From JACDHQ01 sp036401195 (GTDB lineage Bacteria; Gemmatimonadota; Gemmatimonadetes; Gemmatimonadales; Gemmatimonadaceae): a stretch of DNA of 5,082 bases. A program made the position numbers and the translations under genes. Position 1 is the first letter of the stretch, and each line of letters begins with the position of its first letter. The notes below the pieces were generated by a model. The model did not search any database and was not told the DNA's origin. It saw nothing but the letters and a program-made list of their open reading frames with translations. This document shows positions 1-4,985 of the stretch, piece by piece. Location of the stretch: positions 1-5,082 of the forward strand of contig DASWVQ010000162.1 in assembly GCA_036401195.1 (NCBI GenBank). Reading direction: 5' to 3'.

Positions 1-1
1 C

Positions 2-151
2 GCCGCGGCGGCCGCCGGGCGCGCGGCAGCCGGGGGGGGGAACACCGGGAGCGGCGGCAACGGGGGCGAGGCTGGCCCAGGCGCCCCGGGCTCCCAGGAC
101 GCACGGGGCGGGGGCGCATCCGGCTCCCCTCCCTCCGCGCCGAACGACTGA
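2..151 (+). CDS. C-terminal end of an unidentified upstream gene (partial, 5' end outside window)
   Basis: An open frame enters from the left edge and ends at a TGA at 149-151. It encodes about 49 residues made almost entirely of Gly, Ala, Ser and Pro with a few Asn and charged residues, ending in ...SAPND. Most third positions are G or C, as in the neighbouring genes, and the stop lies 12 bases before the metG start, which fits an operon. The tail is low-complexity and probably disordered, so the fragment cannot identify the protein. In many bacteria a PSP1-domain (RicT/YaaT-like) gene precedes metG and can carry such a tail, but that is only inference from gene order. A run of nine G at 32-40 lies inside the frame, so a one-base length error would change everything upstream of it. 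The other two forward frames are also open across this stretch, which lowers confidence. Confidence 0.5.
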   Translation, partial: AAAAAGRAAAGGGNTGSGGNGGEAGPGAPGSQDARGGGASGSPPSAPND

Positions 152-154
152 ACC

Positions 155-157
155 AGG
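155..157 (+). promoter_or_regulatory. Weak ribosome binding site for metG
   Basis: AGG lies six bases before the GTG at 164. The in-frame TGA at 149-151 is followed only by ACC AGG CCA TAC before the GTG, so that GTG is the first possible start in this frame. Confidence 0.45.
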
Positions 158-163
158 CCATAC

Positions 164-1708
164 GTGTCGCGTTTCTACCTGACCACCGCCATCGACTACG
201 CGAATGGCGACCCGCACATCGGCCACGCCTACGAGAAGATCGGCGCCGACGCCATCGCCCGCTATCGCCGCCTGCGCGGCGACGACGTGCACCTGCTCAT
301 CGGGATGGACGAGCACGGGCAGAAGGTGGCGCAGACCGCCGCCGACCAGGGGCTGACCCCGCAGCAGCAGGTGGACGAGGTGGCGGGCCGCTTCCTGGCG
401 ATGTGGGAGCGGCTCGGGATCTCCCAGGACCAGTTCATCCGCACCACCGCCGCCGACCACAAGGCCGGCGTGCGCGCGCTCATCAAGCGCATCTTCGACA
501 GCAACCCCGACGACTTCTACGAGAAGTCGTACGAGGGGTGGTACTGCGTGGGCTGCGAGGCGTTCAAGCAGGAGTCGGAGATCGTCGAGGGCAAGTGCGT
601 CATCCACCCCACGCGCGAGCTCCAGTGGGTGGAGGAGCGCAACTGGTTCTTCCGCCTCAGCAAGTACCAGGGCTTCCTGAAGCGGCTGCTCACCGAGCGC
701 CCCGACTTCGTGCAGCCGGAGCACCGGCGCAACGAGATGCTCGGCCTCCTCGAGCAGGGGCTCGAGGACATCTCGGCGAGCCGCTCGCGCTTCGACTGGG
801 GGGTGCCCTTCCCCGCCCCGCTGTCGAACGGCGAAACGCAGACCACCTACGTGTGGTTCGACGCCCTCCCCAACTACCTGACCGGCACCGGCTTCCCCGC
901 CAGGGGCTACAAGGACCGCTGGCCGGCGCAGCTCCACATCGTGGGGAAGGACATCAACCGCTTCCACTCGATCATCTGGCCGGCGATGCTCCAGGCGGCG
1001 GAGCTTCCCCTCCCCGAGCACGTGTGGGTCCACGGATGGGTGCTGTACGGGGGGGAGCGCTTCAGCAAGTCCGCGGGGGTGAAGCTCGACCTCGACGAGG
1101 CGATCGACCGCTTCGGGCCCGACGCCTTCCGCTACTTCCTCCTGCGCGAGGTGCCCTTCGACAGCGACGGCACCTTCTCCTGGGAGCGATTCGAGGAGCG
1201 CTACAACGCGGACCTGGCGAACGCCCTCGGCAACCTCGCGAGCCGCGTGATCGCGATGGTCGAGAAGTACTTCGAGGGGGTGGTGCCCGCGGGCGACGCG
1301 ACCGCGCTCGACGCGCAGGACGCCGAGACCGTCGCGGCCTACCACGCCGCGCTCGATGGCTCCCGCGGCTACCTCCTCCATGACGCGCTGGCGCAGGTGG
1401 GGCGGAGCGTGCAGCGATCGAACGAGTACGTGCAGGCCTCGGCGCCATGGGCGCTGGCCAAGGATCCGGCACGGCGCGGGGAGCTCGAAGCCGTGCTCTC
1501 CGCCCTGATCCGCGCCCTGGCACGGCATGCCGTGCTCCTCTGCCCCTTCATGCCGAACAAGGCGCAGGAGCTCTGGTTCCAGCTCGGCGGTCCTGCGTCG
1601 GTCTCGCAGCAGCGCTTCGACGACCTGGCGAAGCTCGACGTCTCCGGCTGGCGCGTGGCGAAGGGGAAGCCGCTGTTCCCGAAGGAAGAGCCGCCGAAGT
1701 CGTCCTGA
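164..1708 (+). CDS. metG: Methionyl-tRNA synthetase (methionine--tRNA ligase), compact form
   Basis: This cytoplasmic class I synthetase charges tRNA(Met) with methionine using ATP. The 514-residue protein has the family's landmarks in order. The N-terminal Rossmann start is YLTTAIDYANGDPHIGHAY, with HIGH at residues 18-21. A zinc knuckle has C128, C131, C145 and H148, a spacing that matches the single-zinc Thermus thermophilus enzyme. The WFDALPNYLTG segment lies at about 231-241. The KMSKS loop appears as RFSKS at 299-303, with the catalytic Lys at 302. A helical anticodon-binding domain runs from about 340 to 480. The protein ends soon after LFPKEEPPKSS, so it lacks the Trbp111-like OB-fold tRNA-binding tail found in longer homologues. 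The GTG start is forced by an in-frame TGA 12 bases upstream, and the N-terminus aligns with the family. It probably sits in an operon with the partial gene upstream and converges on the LemA gene. No frameshift or missing catalytic residue is visible. Confidence 0.97.
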   Translation: MSRFYLTTAIDYANGDPHIGHAYEKIGADAIARYRRLRGDDVHLLIGMDEHGQKVAQTAADQGLTPQQQVDEVAGRFLAMWERLGISQDQFIRTTAADHKAGVRALIKRIFDSNPDDFYEKSYEGWYCVGCEAFKQESEIVEGKCVIHPTRELQWVEERNWFFRLSKYQGFLKRLLTERPDFVQPEHRRNEMLGLLEQGLEDISASRSRFDWGVPFPAPLSNGETQTTYVWFDALPNYLTGTGFPARGYKDRWPAQLHIVGKDINRFHSIIWPAMLQAAELPLPEHVWVHGWVLYGGERFSKSAGVKLDLDEAIDRFGPDAFRYFLLREVPFDSDGTFSWERFEERYNADLANALGNLASRVIAMVEKYFEGVVPAGDATALDAQDAETVAAYHAALDGSRGYLLHDALAQVGRSVQRSNEYVQASAPWALAKDPARRGELEAVLSALIRALARHAVLLCPFMPNKAQELWFQLGGPASVSQQRFDDLAKLDVSGWRVAKGKPLFPKEEPPKSS

Positions 1709-1894
1709 GGCGCCCGACGTCAACACCTCATGGAGAGCGATCTCCCGGGATGTCGCCTGGTGGCTTCGCCCTTTCCGCCCTTCTCGATGTGTTCCACCAC
1801 GACAGCCCGGCGCGATGGAACCTGGAGGCGCTTGGAGTGATGATGGGGTGCGGCTCGCACCCCATCATCGTCACCCCGTCTGTTCGGCGATCGC
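1709..1894. other. Convergent intergenic region between metG and the LemA gene
   Basis: No coding frame with plausible composition or a recognisable product lies here. Besides the strong hairpin at 1839-1869 there are two weaker inverted repeats. One is GGAGA/TCTCC closing a GCGA tetraloop at 1732-1745, just after the metG stop. The other is GTTCCA/TGGAAC at 1791-1796 and 1816-1821, with a 19-base loop. Confidence 0.6.
1839..1869. terminator. Perfect 14-bp hairpin between convergent genes, probable bidirectional terminator
   Basis: GATGATGGGGTGCG (1839-1852) and CGCACCCCATCATC (1856-1869) are exact reverse complements around a three-base GCT loop. Two G-T wobble pairs could extend the base. 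It lies 131 bases after the metG stop and 26 bases after the LemA stop, so it can act on both transcripts. Neither strand has a T-run after the stem, so it is not a canonical intrinsic terminator. It may work as a U-less terminator or as a 3'-end stabiliser. Confidence 0.5.
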
Positions 1895-2512
1895 TTACGG
1901 CGTCGCCGGCGCCGGCGCGGCGGGCGCGGGCCCCGTCGGCGCGGGCTTCGAGAAGTCCACCGTCGGCGCCTCGCGCGCCCCGGCGTTCGTCACCTCGAAG
2001 TACTTCTTCGCCTGCGCCCCCGTCATCTTCGCGGTGAGCACCTGCGGGAACTGCCGGATGTAGGCGTTGTACTGCCGCACCGCCTCGTTGTAGTCCCCGC
2101 GCGCGGTTGCGATCCGGTTCTCCGTGCCCGTGAGCTCGTCCTGCAGCGCCATGAAGTTCCGGTCTGCCTTGAGCTGCGGGTACGCCTCCACCGTTGCCAG
2201 CAGCCGACCGAGGGTGCTGGTGAGCTGGGCGTTGGCGTTCGCCATCTGCTCCATGTCGCCCCCCTTCACCGCGTTCACCAGCCCGCCGCGCGCCGCGGCC
2301 ACCTGCGTGAACACGGCCTCCTCGTGCTGCGCGTACCCCTTGACCGTGTTCACCAGGTTGGGGATCAGGTCCGCGCGGCGCTGGAGCTGGTTCTCGATCT
2401 GCCCCTTCGCGGCATTGGCCTGCTCGTCCAGCGACTGGATCCGGTTGTATCCGCACCCCGGCACCGCCAGCACGAGGAGGGCGAGCGGAAGGGCGAGCCA
2501 GCGTCGAATCAT
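1895..2512 (-). CDS. LemA family lipoprotein
   Basis: LemA proteins are membrane-anchored helical-bundle proteins of uncertain biochemical role, often encoded beside TPM-domain proteins. From the ATG at 2512 the product has 205 residues. It has a short n-region (MIRRW), a hydrophobic core and a lipobox ending VPGC, with C20 as the likely lipidated cysteine. The LemA signature follows: YNRIQSLDEQ (22-31), ENQLQRRADLIPNLVNTVKG (40-59), then the YPQLKADRNF and LTGTENRIATAR helices (111-138) and YNAYIRQFP (148-156). A Pro/Ala-rich tail (about 190-205) ends the protein. In-frame GTG (2527) and ATG (2521) codons lie upstream. I prefer 2512 because GGAG at 2522-2525 is nine bases before it, whereas that GGAG abuts or overlaps the earlier starts. 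The start at 2512 also puts the signal peptide at the very N-terminus. It is the last gene of the minus-strand cluster, 78 bases after the nucleotidyltransferase stop. The stop codon is TAA. Confidence 0.93.
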   Translation of the reverse strand: MIRRWLALPLALLVLAVPGCGYNRIQSLDEQANAAKGQIENQLQRRADLIPNLVNTVKGYAQHEEAVFTQVAAARGGLVNAVKGGDMEQMANANAQLTSTLGRLLATVEAYPQLKADRNFMALQDELTGTENRIATARGDYNEAVRQYNAYIRQFPQVLTAKMTGAQAKKYFEVTNAGAREAPTVDFSKPAPTGPAPAAPAPATP

Positions 2513-2521
2513 GTTGCGCAT

Positions 2522-2525
2522 CTCC
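2522..2525 (-). promoter_or_regulatory. Ribosome binding site that decides the LemA start
   Basis: On the minus strand this reads GGAG (within TGTGGAGATG), nine bases upstream of the ATG at 2512. The upstream GTG at 2527 lies inside this motif and the ATG at 2521 directly abuts it, so both are poor starts. Confidence 0.55.
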
Positions 2526-2565
2526 ACAGGAAGAGAGGAACCGTTGAGCCGCCGCGGCGCTCGGT

Positions 2566-2614
2566 CGCGCCCCGGCGTCCTGCCGGGGCCCTACCGCGCC
2601 CCGGCGTCGTGCCG
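2566..2614. repeat. 20-bp direct repeat (19/20) overlapping the end of the nucleotidyltransferase gene
   Basis: Bases 2566-2585 and 2595-2614 are the same 20-mer except for one base (C versus G at the 15th position). The right copy encodes the last codons of the nucleotidyltransferase (RHDAGAR) and the left copy lies past its stop. The arrangement suggests a small local duplication. Confidence 0.7.
2569..2589 (-). terminator. Intercistronic GC hairpin between the nucleotidyltransferase and LemA genes
   Basis: GCCCCGGC (2569-2576) and GCCGGGGC (2582-2589) form a perfect 8-bp stem with a five-base loop. In transcription direction it begins two bases after the TAG at 2593-2591. No T-run follows. 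It may attenuate or stabilise the transcript before the LemA gene, or simply reflect high GC. The central arm (2582-2589) can alternatively pair with an identical GCCCCGGC at 2598-2605 inside the coding end. Confidence 0.35.
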
Positions 2615-3313
2615 ATCGAGATACTGCACCAGGGTTTCCATCCCCTTCAAGTACGTACCGAGCACCGCGCCCGTTTCGTCGCGCGACAGGGTGCCGCCCC
2701 CCTTGGCGTGGCGCACCACCCGCTCGAAGGGCGCCGGGTCCAGCCCGGTCAGCGTCGCCACCTGCCGGCACACCGCCACCGAATCCTCCGCGGGGACCTC
2801 GCCCACGAGCCGCAGGGTGGCCCGGAAGATCACCAGCACCACGCCGCGGCTCGCTTCCAGCAGCGCGAGCTGCCGCTTCGCGTCGCCCGCCGCGGCCATC
2901 GCCCCCTTCCGCAGGTGCAGCAGCTTCCCCATCGCCTCCAGCTCGAGCTGGCGACGCAGGTCCCCGCGCTCCACCACGATCCCCTCGAACGGGGGCGTCC
3001 CCGCGAGCACGCGGTGGCGGTCGAGGATGTCGGCGTACTCCATCGGGAAGATGTCGGCCGAGCGCCGCCACTCCTCGTGCGTGAGGATGAAGGGCGCCGG
3101 GTGCCCCGCGTCGACCCAGGCGCGCACGGTGGCACTCGCGGCGTCGAGTCGCGCCAGGTCGAGCTCCCGCACGATCACCAGGACGTTCAGGTCCGATTGC
3201 TCGCGGAAGTTCTCCCCCCGCGCCGCCGACCCGTAGAGCACGGCCGCTTCGAGGTTGTCACCGAAGGCGCCGCCAAGCTGCGCCACGAGCTGATCGAGTG
3301 TCATCTTCGCCAT
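2591..3313 (-). CDS. Nucleotidyltransferase-domain protein with C-terminal helical region
   Basis: This is a soluble 240-residue protein with no signal peptide or membrane segment. Residues about 5-50 match the minimal nucleotidyltransferase (Pol beta-like) fold: strand LEAAVLYGSAARGE with GS at 28-29, then EQSDLNVLVIV at 38-48. In canonical members the second motif is SDxD, with both aspartates binding metal. Here it is S40-D41-L42-N43, so one expected metal ligand is Asn. A hydrophobic strand with a Glu follows at about 74-82 (PFILTHEEW). The rest, about 115-235, looks helical and lacks a recognisable second catalytic domain. The substrate is unknown: nucleotidyl transfer to a small molecule or protein is possible, as is a non-catalytic role. 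The ATG at 3313 is three bases after the TPM stop, which indicates translational coupling; GGAG lies ten bases upstream, inside the TPM gene. An in-frame ATG at 3304 is an alternative start. The stop is TAG. Confidence 0.8.
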   Translation of the reverse strand: MAKMTLDQLVAQLGGAFGDNLEAAVLYGSAARGENFREQSDLNVLVIVRELDLARLDAASATVRAWVDAGHPAPFILTHEEWRRSADIFPMEYADILDRHRVLAGTPPFEGIVVERGDLRRQLELEAMGKLLHLRKGAMAAAGDAKRQLALLEASRGVVLVIFRATLRLVGEVPAEDSVAVCRQVATLTGLDPAPFERVVRHAKGGGTLSRDETGAVLGTYLKGMETLVQYLDRHDAGAR

Positions 3314-3316
3314 GGG

Positions 3317-4108
3317 TCACCAGCTCCGGCTCGAGCCACCACCACCGAACCCGCCTCCGCCTCCGAACCCGCCGAATCCACCGCCACCGAACCCCCCACC
3401 ACCGAAGCCGCCACCGCCGAAGCCCCCACCACCCCCGCCGAAGGGGATGAAGATCGGGAGGCACCCGCGCCGGCGCCGGCCCCCGCCCAGCATCGACAGC
3501 AGGAAGAAGAACAGCATCAGCCACACGAAGGGAGGAATCCCCCCGCCGGTGTTGCGCCCCTGGCGACGCACCGGCGCCGGCGCGGCGAGCGAGGTGTCGA
3601 GCTGGAAGCCGTACTCCCCCGCGAACCGTTCGGCCACGCGCAGGGTGATCAGCTCCGCCGCGCTCCCGTAGTCCCGCGCCTGGAAGGCGGGGAGCGCCTC
3701 GTCGAGGAAGCGCCCCGTCATCGCGTCCGTGATGAACCCTTCCGACCCGGTGCCCGTCTGGATCGCCACGTGCCCGCGCCCGTCGGCGCTGGTCTCCTTC
3801 GGCACGATCAGGATCACCACCCCGGTGTTCCGCTTCTGCTCCCCGGGGTTGGCGGCGATCCCCACCCCCCATTGCCGCCCGATGCGGAGGGCGACGTCGT
3901 TCGCCTCGCGCCCGCCGAGGTCCTTCAGGGTGACCAGCGCGATCTCCCCCGACGACTTCGCGCGCACGTCCTCCGCGATGCGGGTGATGCGCGCCTGCGC
4001 GTCGGCCGGCAGGACACCGGCGAAATCGTTCACGTATCCCTGCGGCGCGGGGAACTGCTGTTCCGGCGCCTGCAGGGCCATCAGGAGTGCCAACGTCGCG
4101 AGCAGCAT
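3317..4108 (-). CDS. TPM-domain envelope protein with C-terminal membrane segment and Gly/Phe tail
   Basis: The 263-residue product starts with a short hydrophobic leader (1-14, MLLATLALLMALQA), probably a signal peptide, though it lacks the usual Lys/Arg near the start. The TPM domain (about 22-165) opens with GYVNDFAGVLP and continues through SSGEIALVTLKDLGG, RIGRQWGVG, NTGVVILIVPKE, GSEGFITDAMTGRFLDEALP and the final helix to RFAGEYG. TPM domains have been assigned phosphatase or chaperone-like roles in photosystem repair in plants; the bacterial role is unclear. A membrane helix (about 192-208) is followed by RRRR (211-214), then a tail of FGGGG-type repeats (224-258) ending GGGGSSRSW. 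The positive cluster suggests the TPM domain faces the periplasm and the tail the cytoplasm. The ATG at 4108 is the first start codon after an in-frame stop, which is the TGA of the upstream gene. The TPM gene shares a cluster with a LemA gene, a common pairing. Confidence 0.9.
   Translation of the reverse strand: MLLATLALLMALQAPEQQFPAPQGYVNDFAGVLPADAQARITRIAEDVRAKSSGEIALVTLKDLGGREANDVALRIGRQWGVGIAANPGEQKRNTGVVILIVPKETSADGRGHVAIQTGTGSEGFITDAMTGRFLDEALPAFQARDYGSAAELITLRVAERFAGEYGFQLDTSLAAPAPVRRQGRNTGGGIPPFVWLMLFFFLLSMLGGGRRRRGCLPIFIPFGGGGGGFGGGGFGGGGFGGGGFGGFGGGGGFGGGGSSRSW
3335..3439 (-). repeat. Degenerate 15-bp coding repeats encoding FGGGG units
   Basis: Imperfect tandem units of about 15 bases encode successive Phe-Gly-Gly-Gly-Gly blocks in the TPM protein's C-terminal tail. 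Synonymous third-position changes between units suggest long-term selection on the amino acids. Unit number could vary by slippage between strains. Confidence 0.7.
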
Positions 4109-4156
4109 GCGATCACGATACCCGGCGGAGGCGGGCGCAGGAAGCTGAATCGTACA

Positions 4157-4786
4157 TCAGCGATGGCCGAGTCGCACGTCGGGACGATCACAGAGCGCGT
4201 TCACGAGCCGGGCAGAAAGCGCCGCGATCCGCGACTCGGCCCGCGTGGCGCGCGTCGCCAGCCAGCCGTACGCGAAGGCGAGGATCGCGGCGATGAGCAG
4301 GCCCAGGGCGAGGGGATCGAGCGCCTCGGCGGGGACGGGATGCCCGGCACGCCAGGCGTGCTGGATCCCCATCACGGCCCCGGCCGCGCCGAGGGTGGCC
4401 ACGCCAATGCCGACCTCGGGAAGCCACCGCTCCCCGCGCCCAAGCGCGGGCTGGACCGAGAGGCGCGCCGCCTCCGCGAGGCCGCGCAGGTCCGCCTCGT
4501 CGCGCACGCGGCTCCGCAGGATCACCAGCGCCACGTCGGCCATCGGCGAGCGCACCGCGGCGCAGCGGGCGATCGCGTCGTCCACCTCCCCCGCCCCAAC
4601 CAGGCGCACCACGTCGTCCAGGAACTCGTCCCCCGGGTCGCGCGCGCGCGCCATGCTCCGCGCCAGGCGCATGGCGGCATAGACGAGCGCCGGGATCCCC
4701 ACCGCGAGGATGAGCAGGGTGGGGGCGGCGGCAGGGAGCCAGGCGGTGAGGGAGGGCATGTCGCGGATGGGGAGAGCATGAGGCAT
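4157..4786 (-). CDS. MotA/TolQ/ExbB-like three-helix inner-membrane protein
   Basis: From the ATG at 4786 the product has 209 residues and three hydrophobic segments: about 19-39 (AAPTLLILAVGIPALVYAAM), 122-145 (LPEVGIGVATLGAAGAVMGI) and 159-177 (LALGLLIAAILAFAYGWLA). Between helices 1 and 2 is a cytoplasmic segment, DDVVRLVGAGEVDDAIARC, followed by a PMADVALVILRSR stretch. It resembles the ExbB/TolQ loop, where a LLxxGDxxxAL..C pattern precedes P.a.V. Family members are proton-driven motor stators. This one is small, its helix 3 has no acidic or Thr pore residue, and no ExbD/TolR partner is encoded in the window, so proton conduction is doubtful. The start is uncertain: ATG 4759 would give 200 residues, but 4786 has a weak GAG six bases upstream. 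The frame stays open to 5074, but that extension is repeat-derived, Arg/Pro/Gly-rich and unlikely to be translated. It is first in the cluster, 48 bases before the TPM gene. Confidence 0.65.
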   Translation of the reverse strand: MPHALPIRDMPSLTAWLPAAAPTLLILAVGIPALVYAAMRLARSMARARDPGDEFLDDVVRLVGAGEVDDAIARCAAVRSPMADVALVILRSRVRDEADLRGLAEAARLSVQPALGRGERWLPEVGIGVATLGAAGAVMGIQHAWRAGHPVPAEALDPLALGLLIAAILAFAYGWLATRATRAESRIAALSARLVNALCDRPDVRLGHR

Positions 4787-4840
4787 GCCGGGCTCGGCCT
4801 GCCGGAAAGGCACGAACGCCCACCCCAACTGACGGCTACC

Positions 4841-4871
4841 GGCCCTCGGCCCTCGGCCCTCGGCCCTCGGC
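4841..4871. repeat. Heptamer tandem repeat, four copies of GGCCCTC
   Basis: Four perfect copies of GGCCCTC run from 4841 to 4868, followed by a partial GGC. On the minus strand they read GAGGGCC and lie 55 bases upstream of the likely start of the ExbB-like gene. Exact identity between units points to recent slippage expansion. Confidence 0.9.
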
Positions 4872-4884
4872 ACGAAATCGGAAG

Positions 4885-4913
4885 CGAGCGGCGCGCGGGG
4901 GCGCGCGCGCTCG
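4885..4913. other. GC-rich hairpin
   Basis: CGAGCGGCGCGC (4885-4896) pairs with GCGCGC-G-CGCTCG (4901-4913) through 12 base pairs with a single bulged G and a GGGG loop. It overlaps the end of the inverted-repeat left arm. No T-run follows on either strand. Confidence 0.5.
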
Positions 4914-4950
4914 ATCTTCCTTACCCGGCGAAGTTCACCAGATGCGGTTT

Positions 4951-4985
4951 GCGCGCTAAAGGGCGGCGCAGCCGCCCAGGCGCGC
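4951..4985. other. Two-stage hairpin with palindromic core
   Basis: The core GGGCGGC (4961-4967), GCA loop, GCCGCCC (4971-4977) is a perfect 7-bp stem. Outside it, GCGCGC at 4951-4956 and 4980-4985 can form a further 6 base pairs across a TAAA/AG internal loop. It resembles palindromic intergenic repeats. It could also end a transcript arriving from the right of the window. Confidence 0.5.

Noticed and set aside
32..114. Possible G-quadruplex from several G-runs
   Set aside because: The G-runs are separated by loops mostly longer than seven bases and lie in a Gly-coding stretch, so codon composition explains them adequately.
403..1383. Long + strand frame inside metG
   Set aside because: It is an Arg/Pro/Gly-rich out-of-frame shadow of the methionyl-tRNA synthetase, whose frame carries all catalytic and zinc motifs.
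2512..2527. GTG at 2527 or ATG at 2521 as the LemA start
   Set aside because: The only good Shine-Dalgarno (GGAG, 2522-2525) overlaps or abuts these codons, while it is well placed for the ATG at 2512, which also starts a clean lipoprotein signal peptide.
1728..3071. Long minus-strand frame of 447 codons
   Set aside because: It overlaps the LemA and nucleotidyltransferase genes in another frame, and its product is Arg/Gly/Ala-rich with no recognisable motif. Both overlapped genes have clear family signatures.
3312..3671. Proline-rich + strand reading frame
   Set aside because: It is the antisense shadow of the FGGGG-coding repeat in the TPM gene. The opposite strand encodes a clear TPM family protein ending in the expected SW-type terminus.
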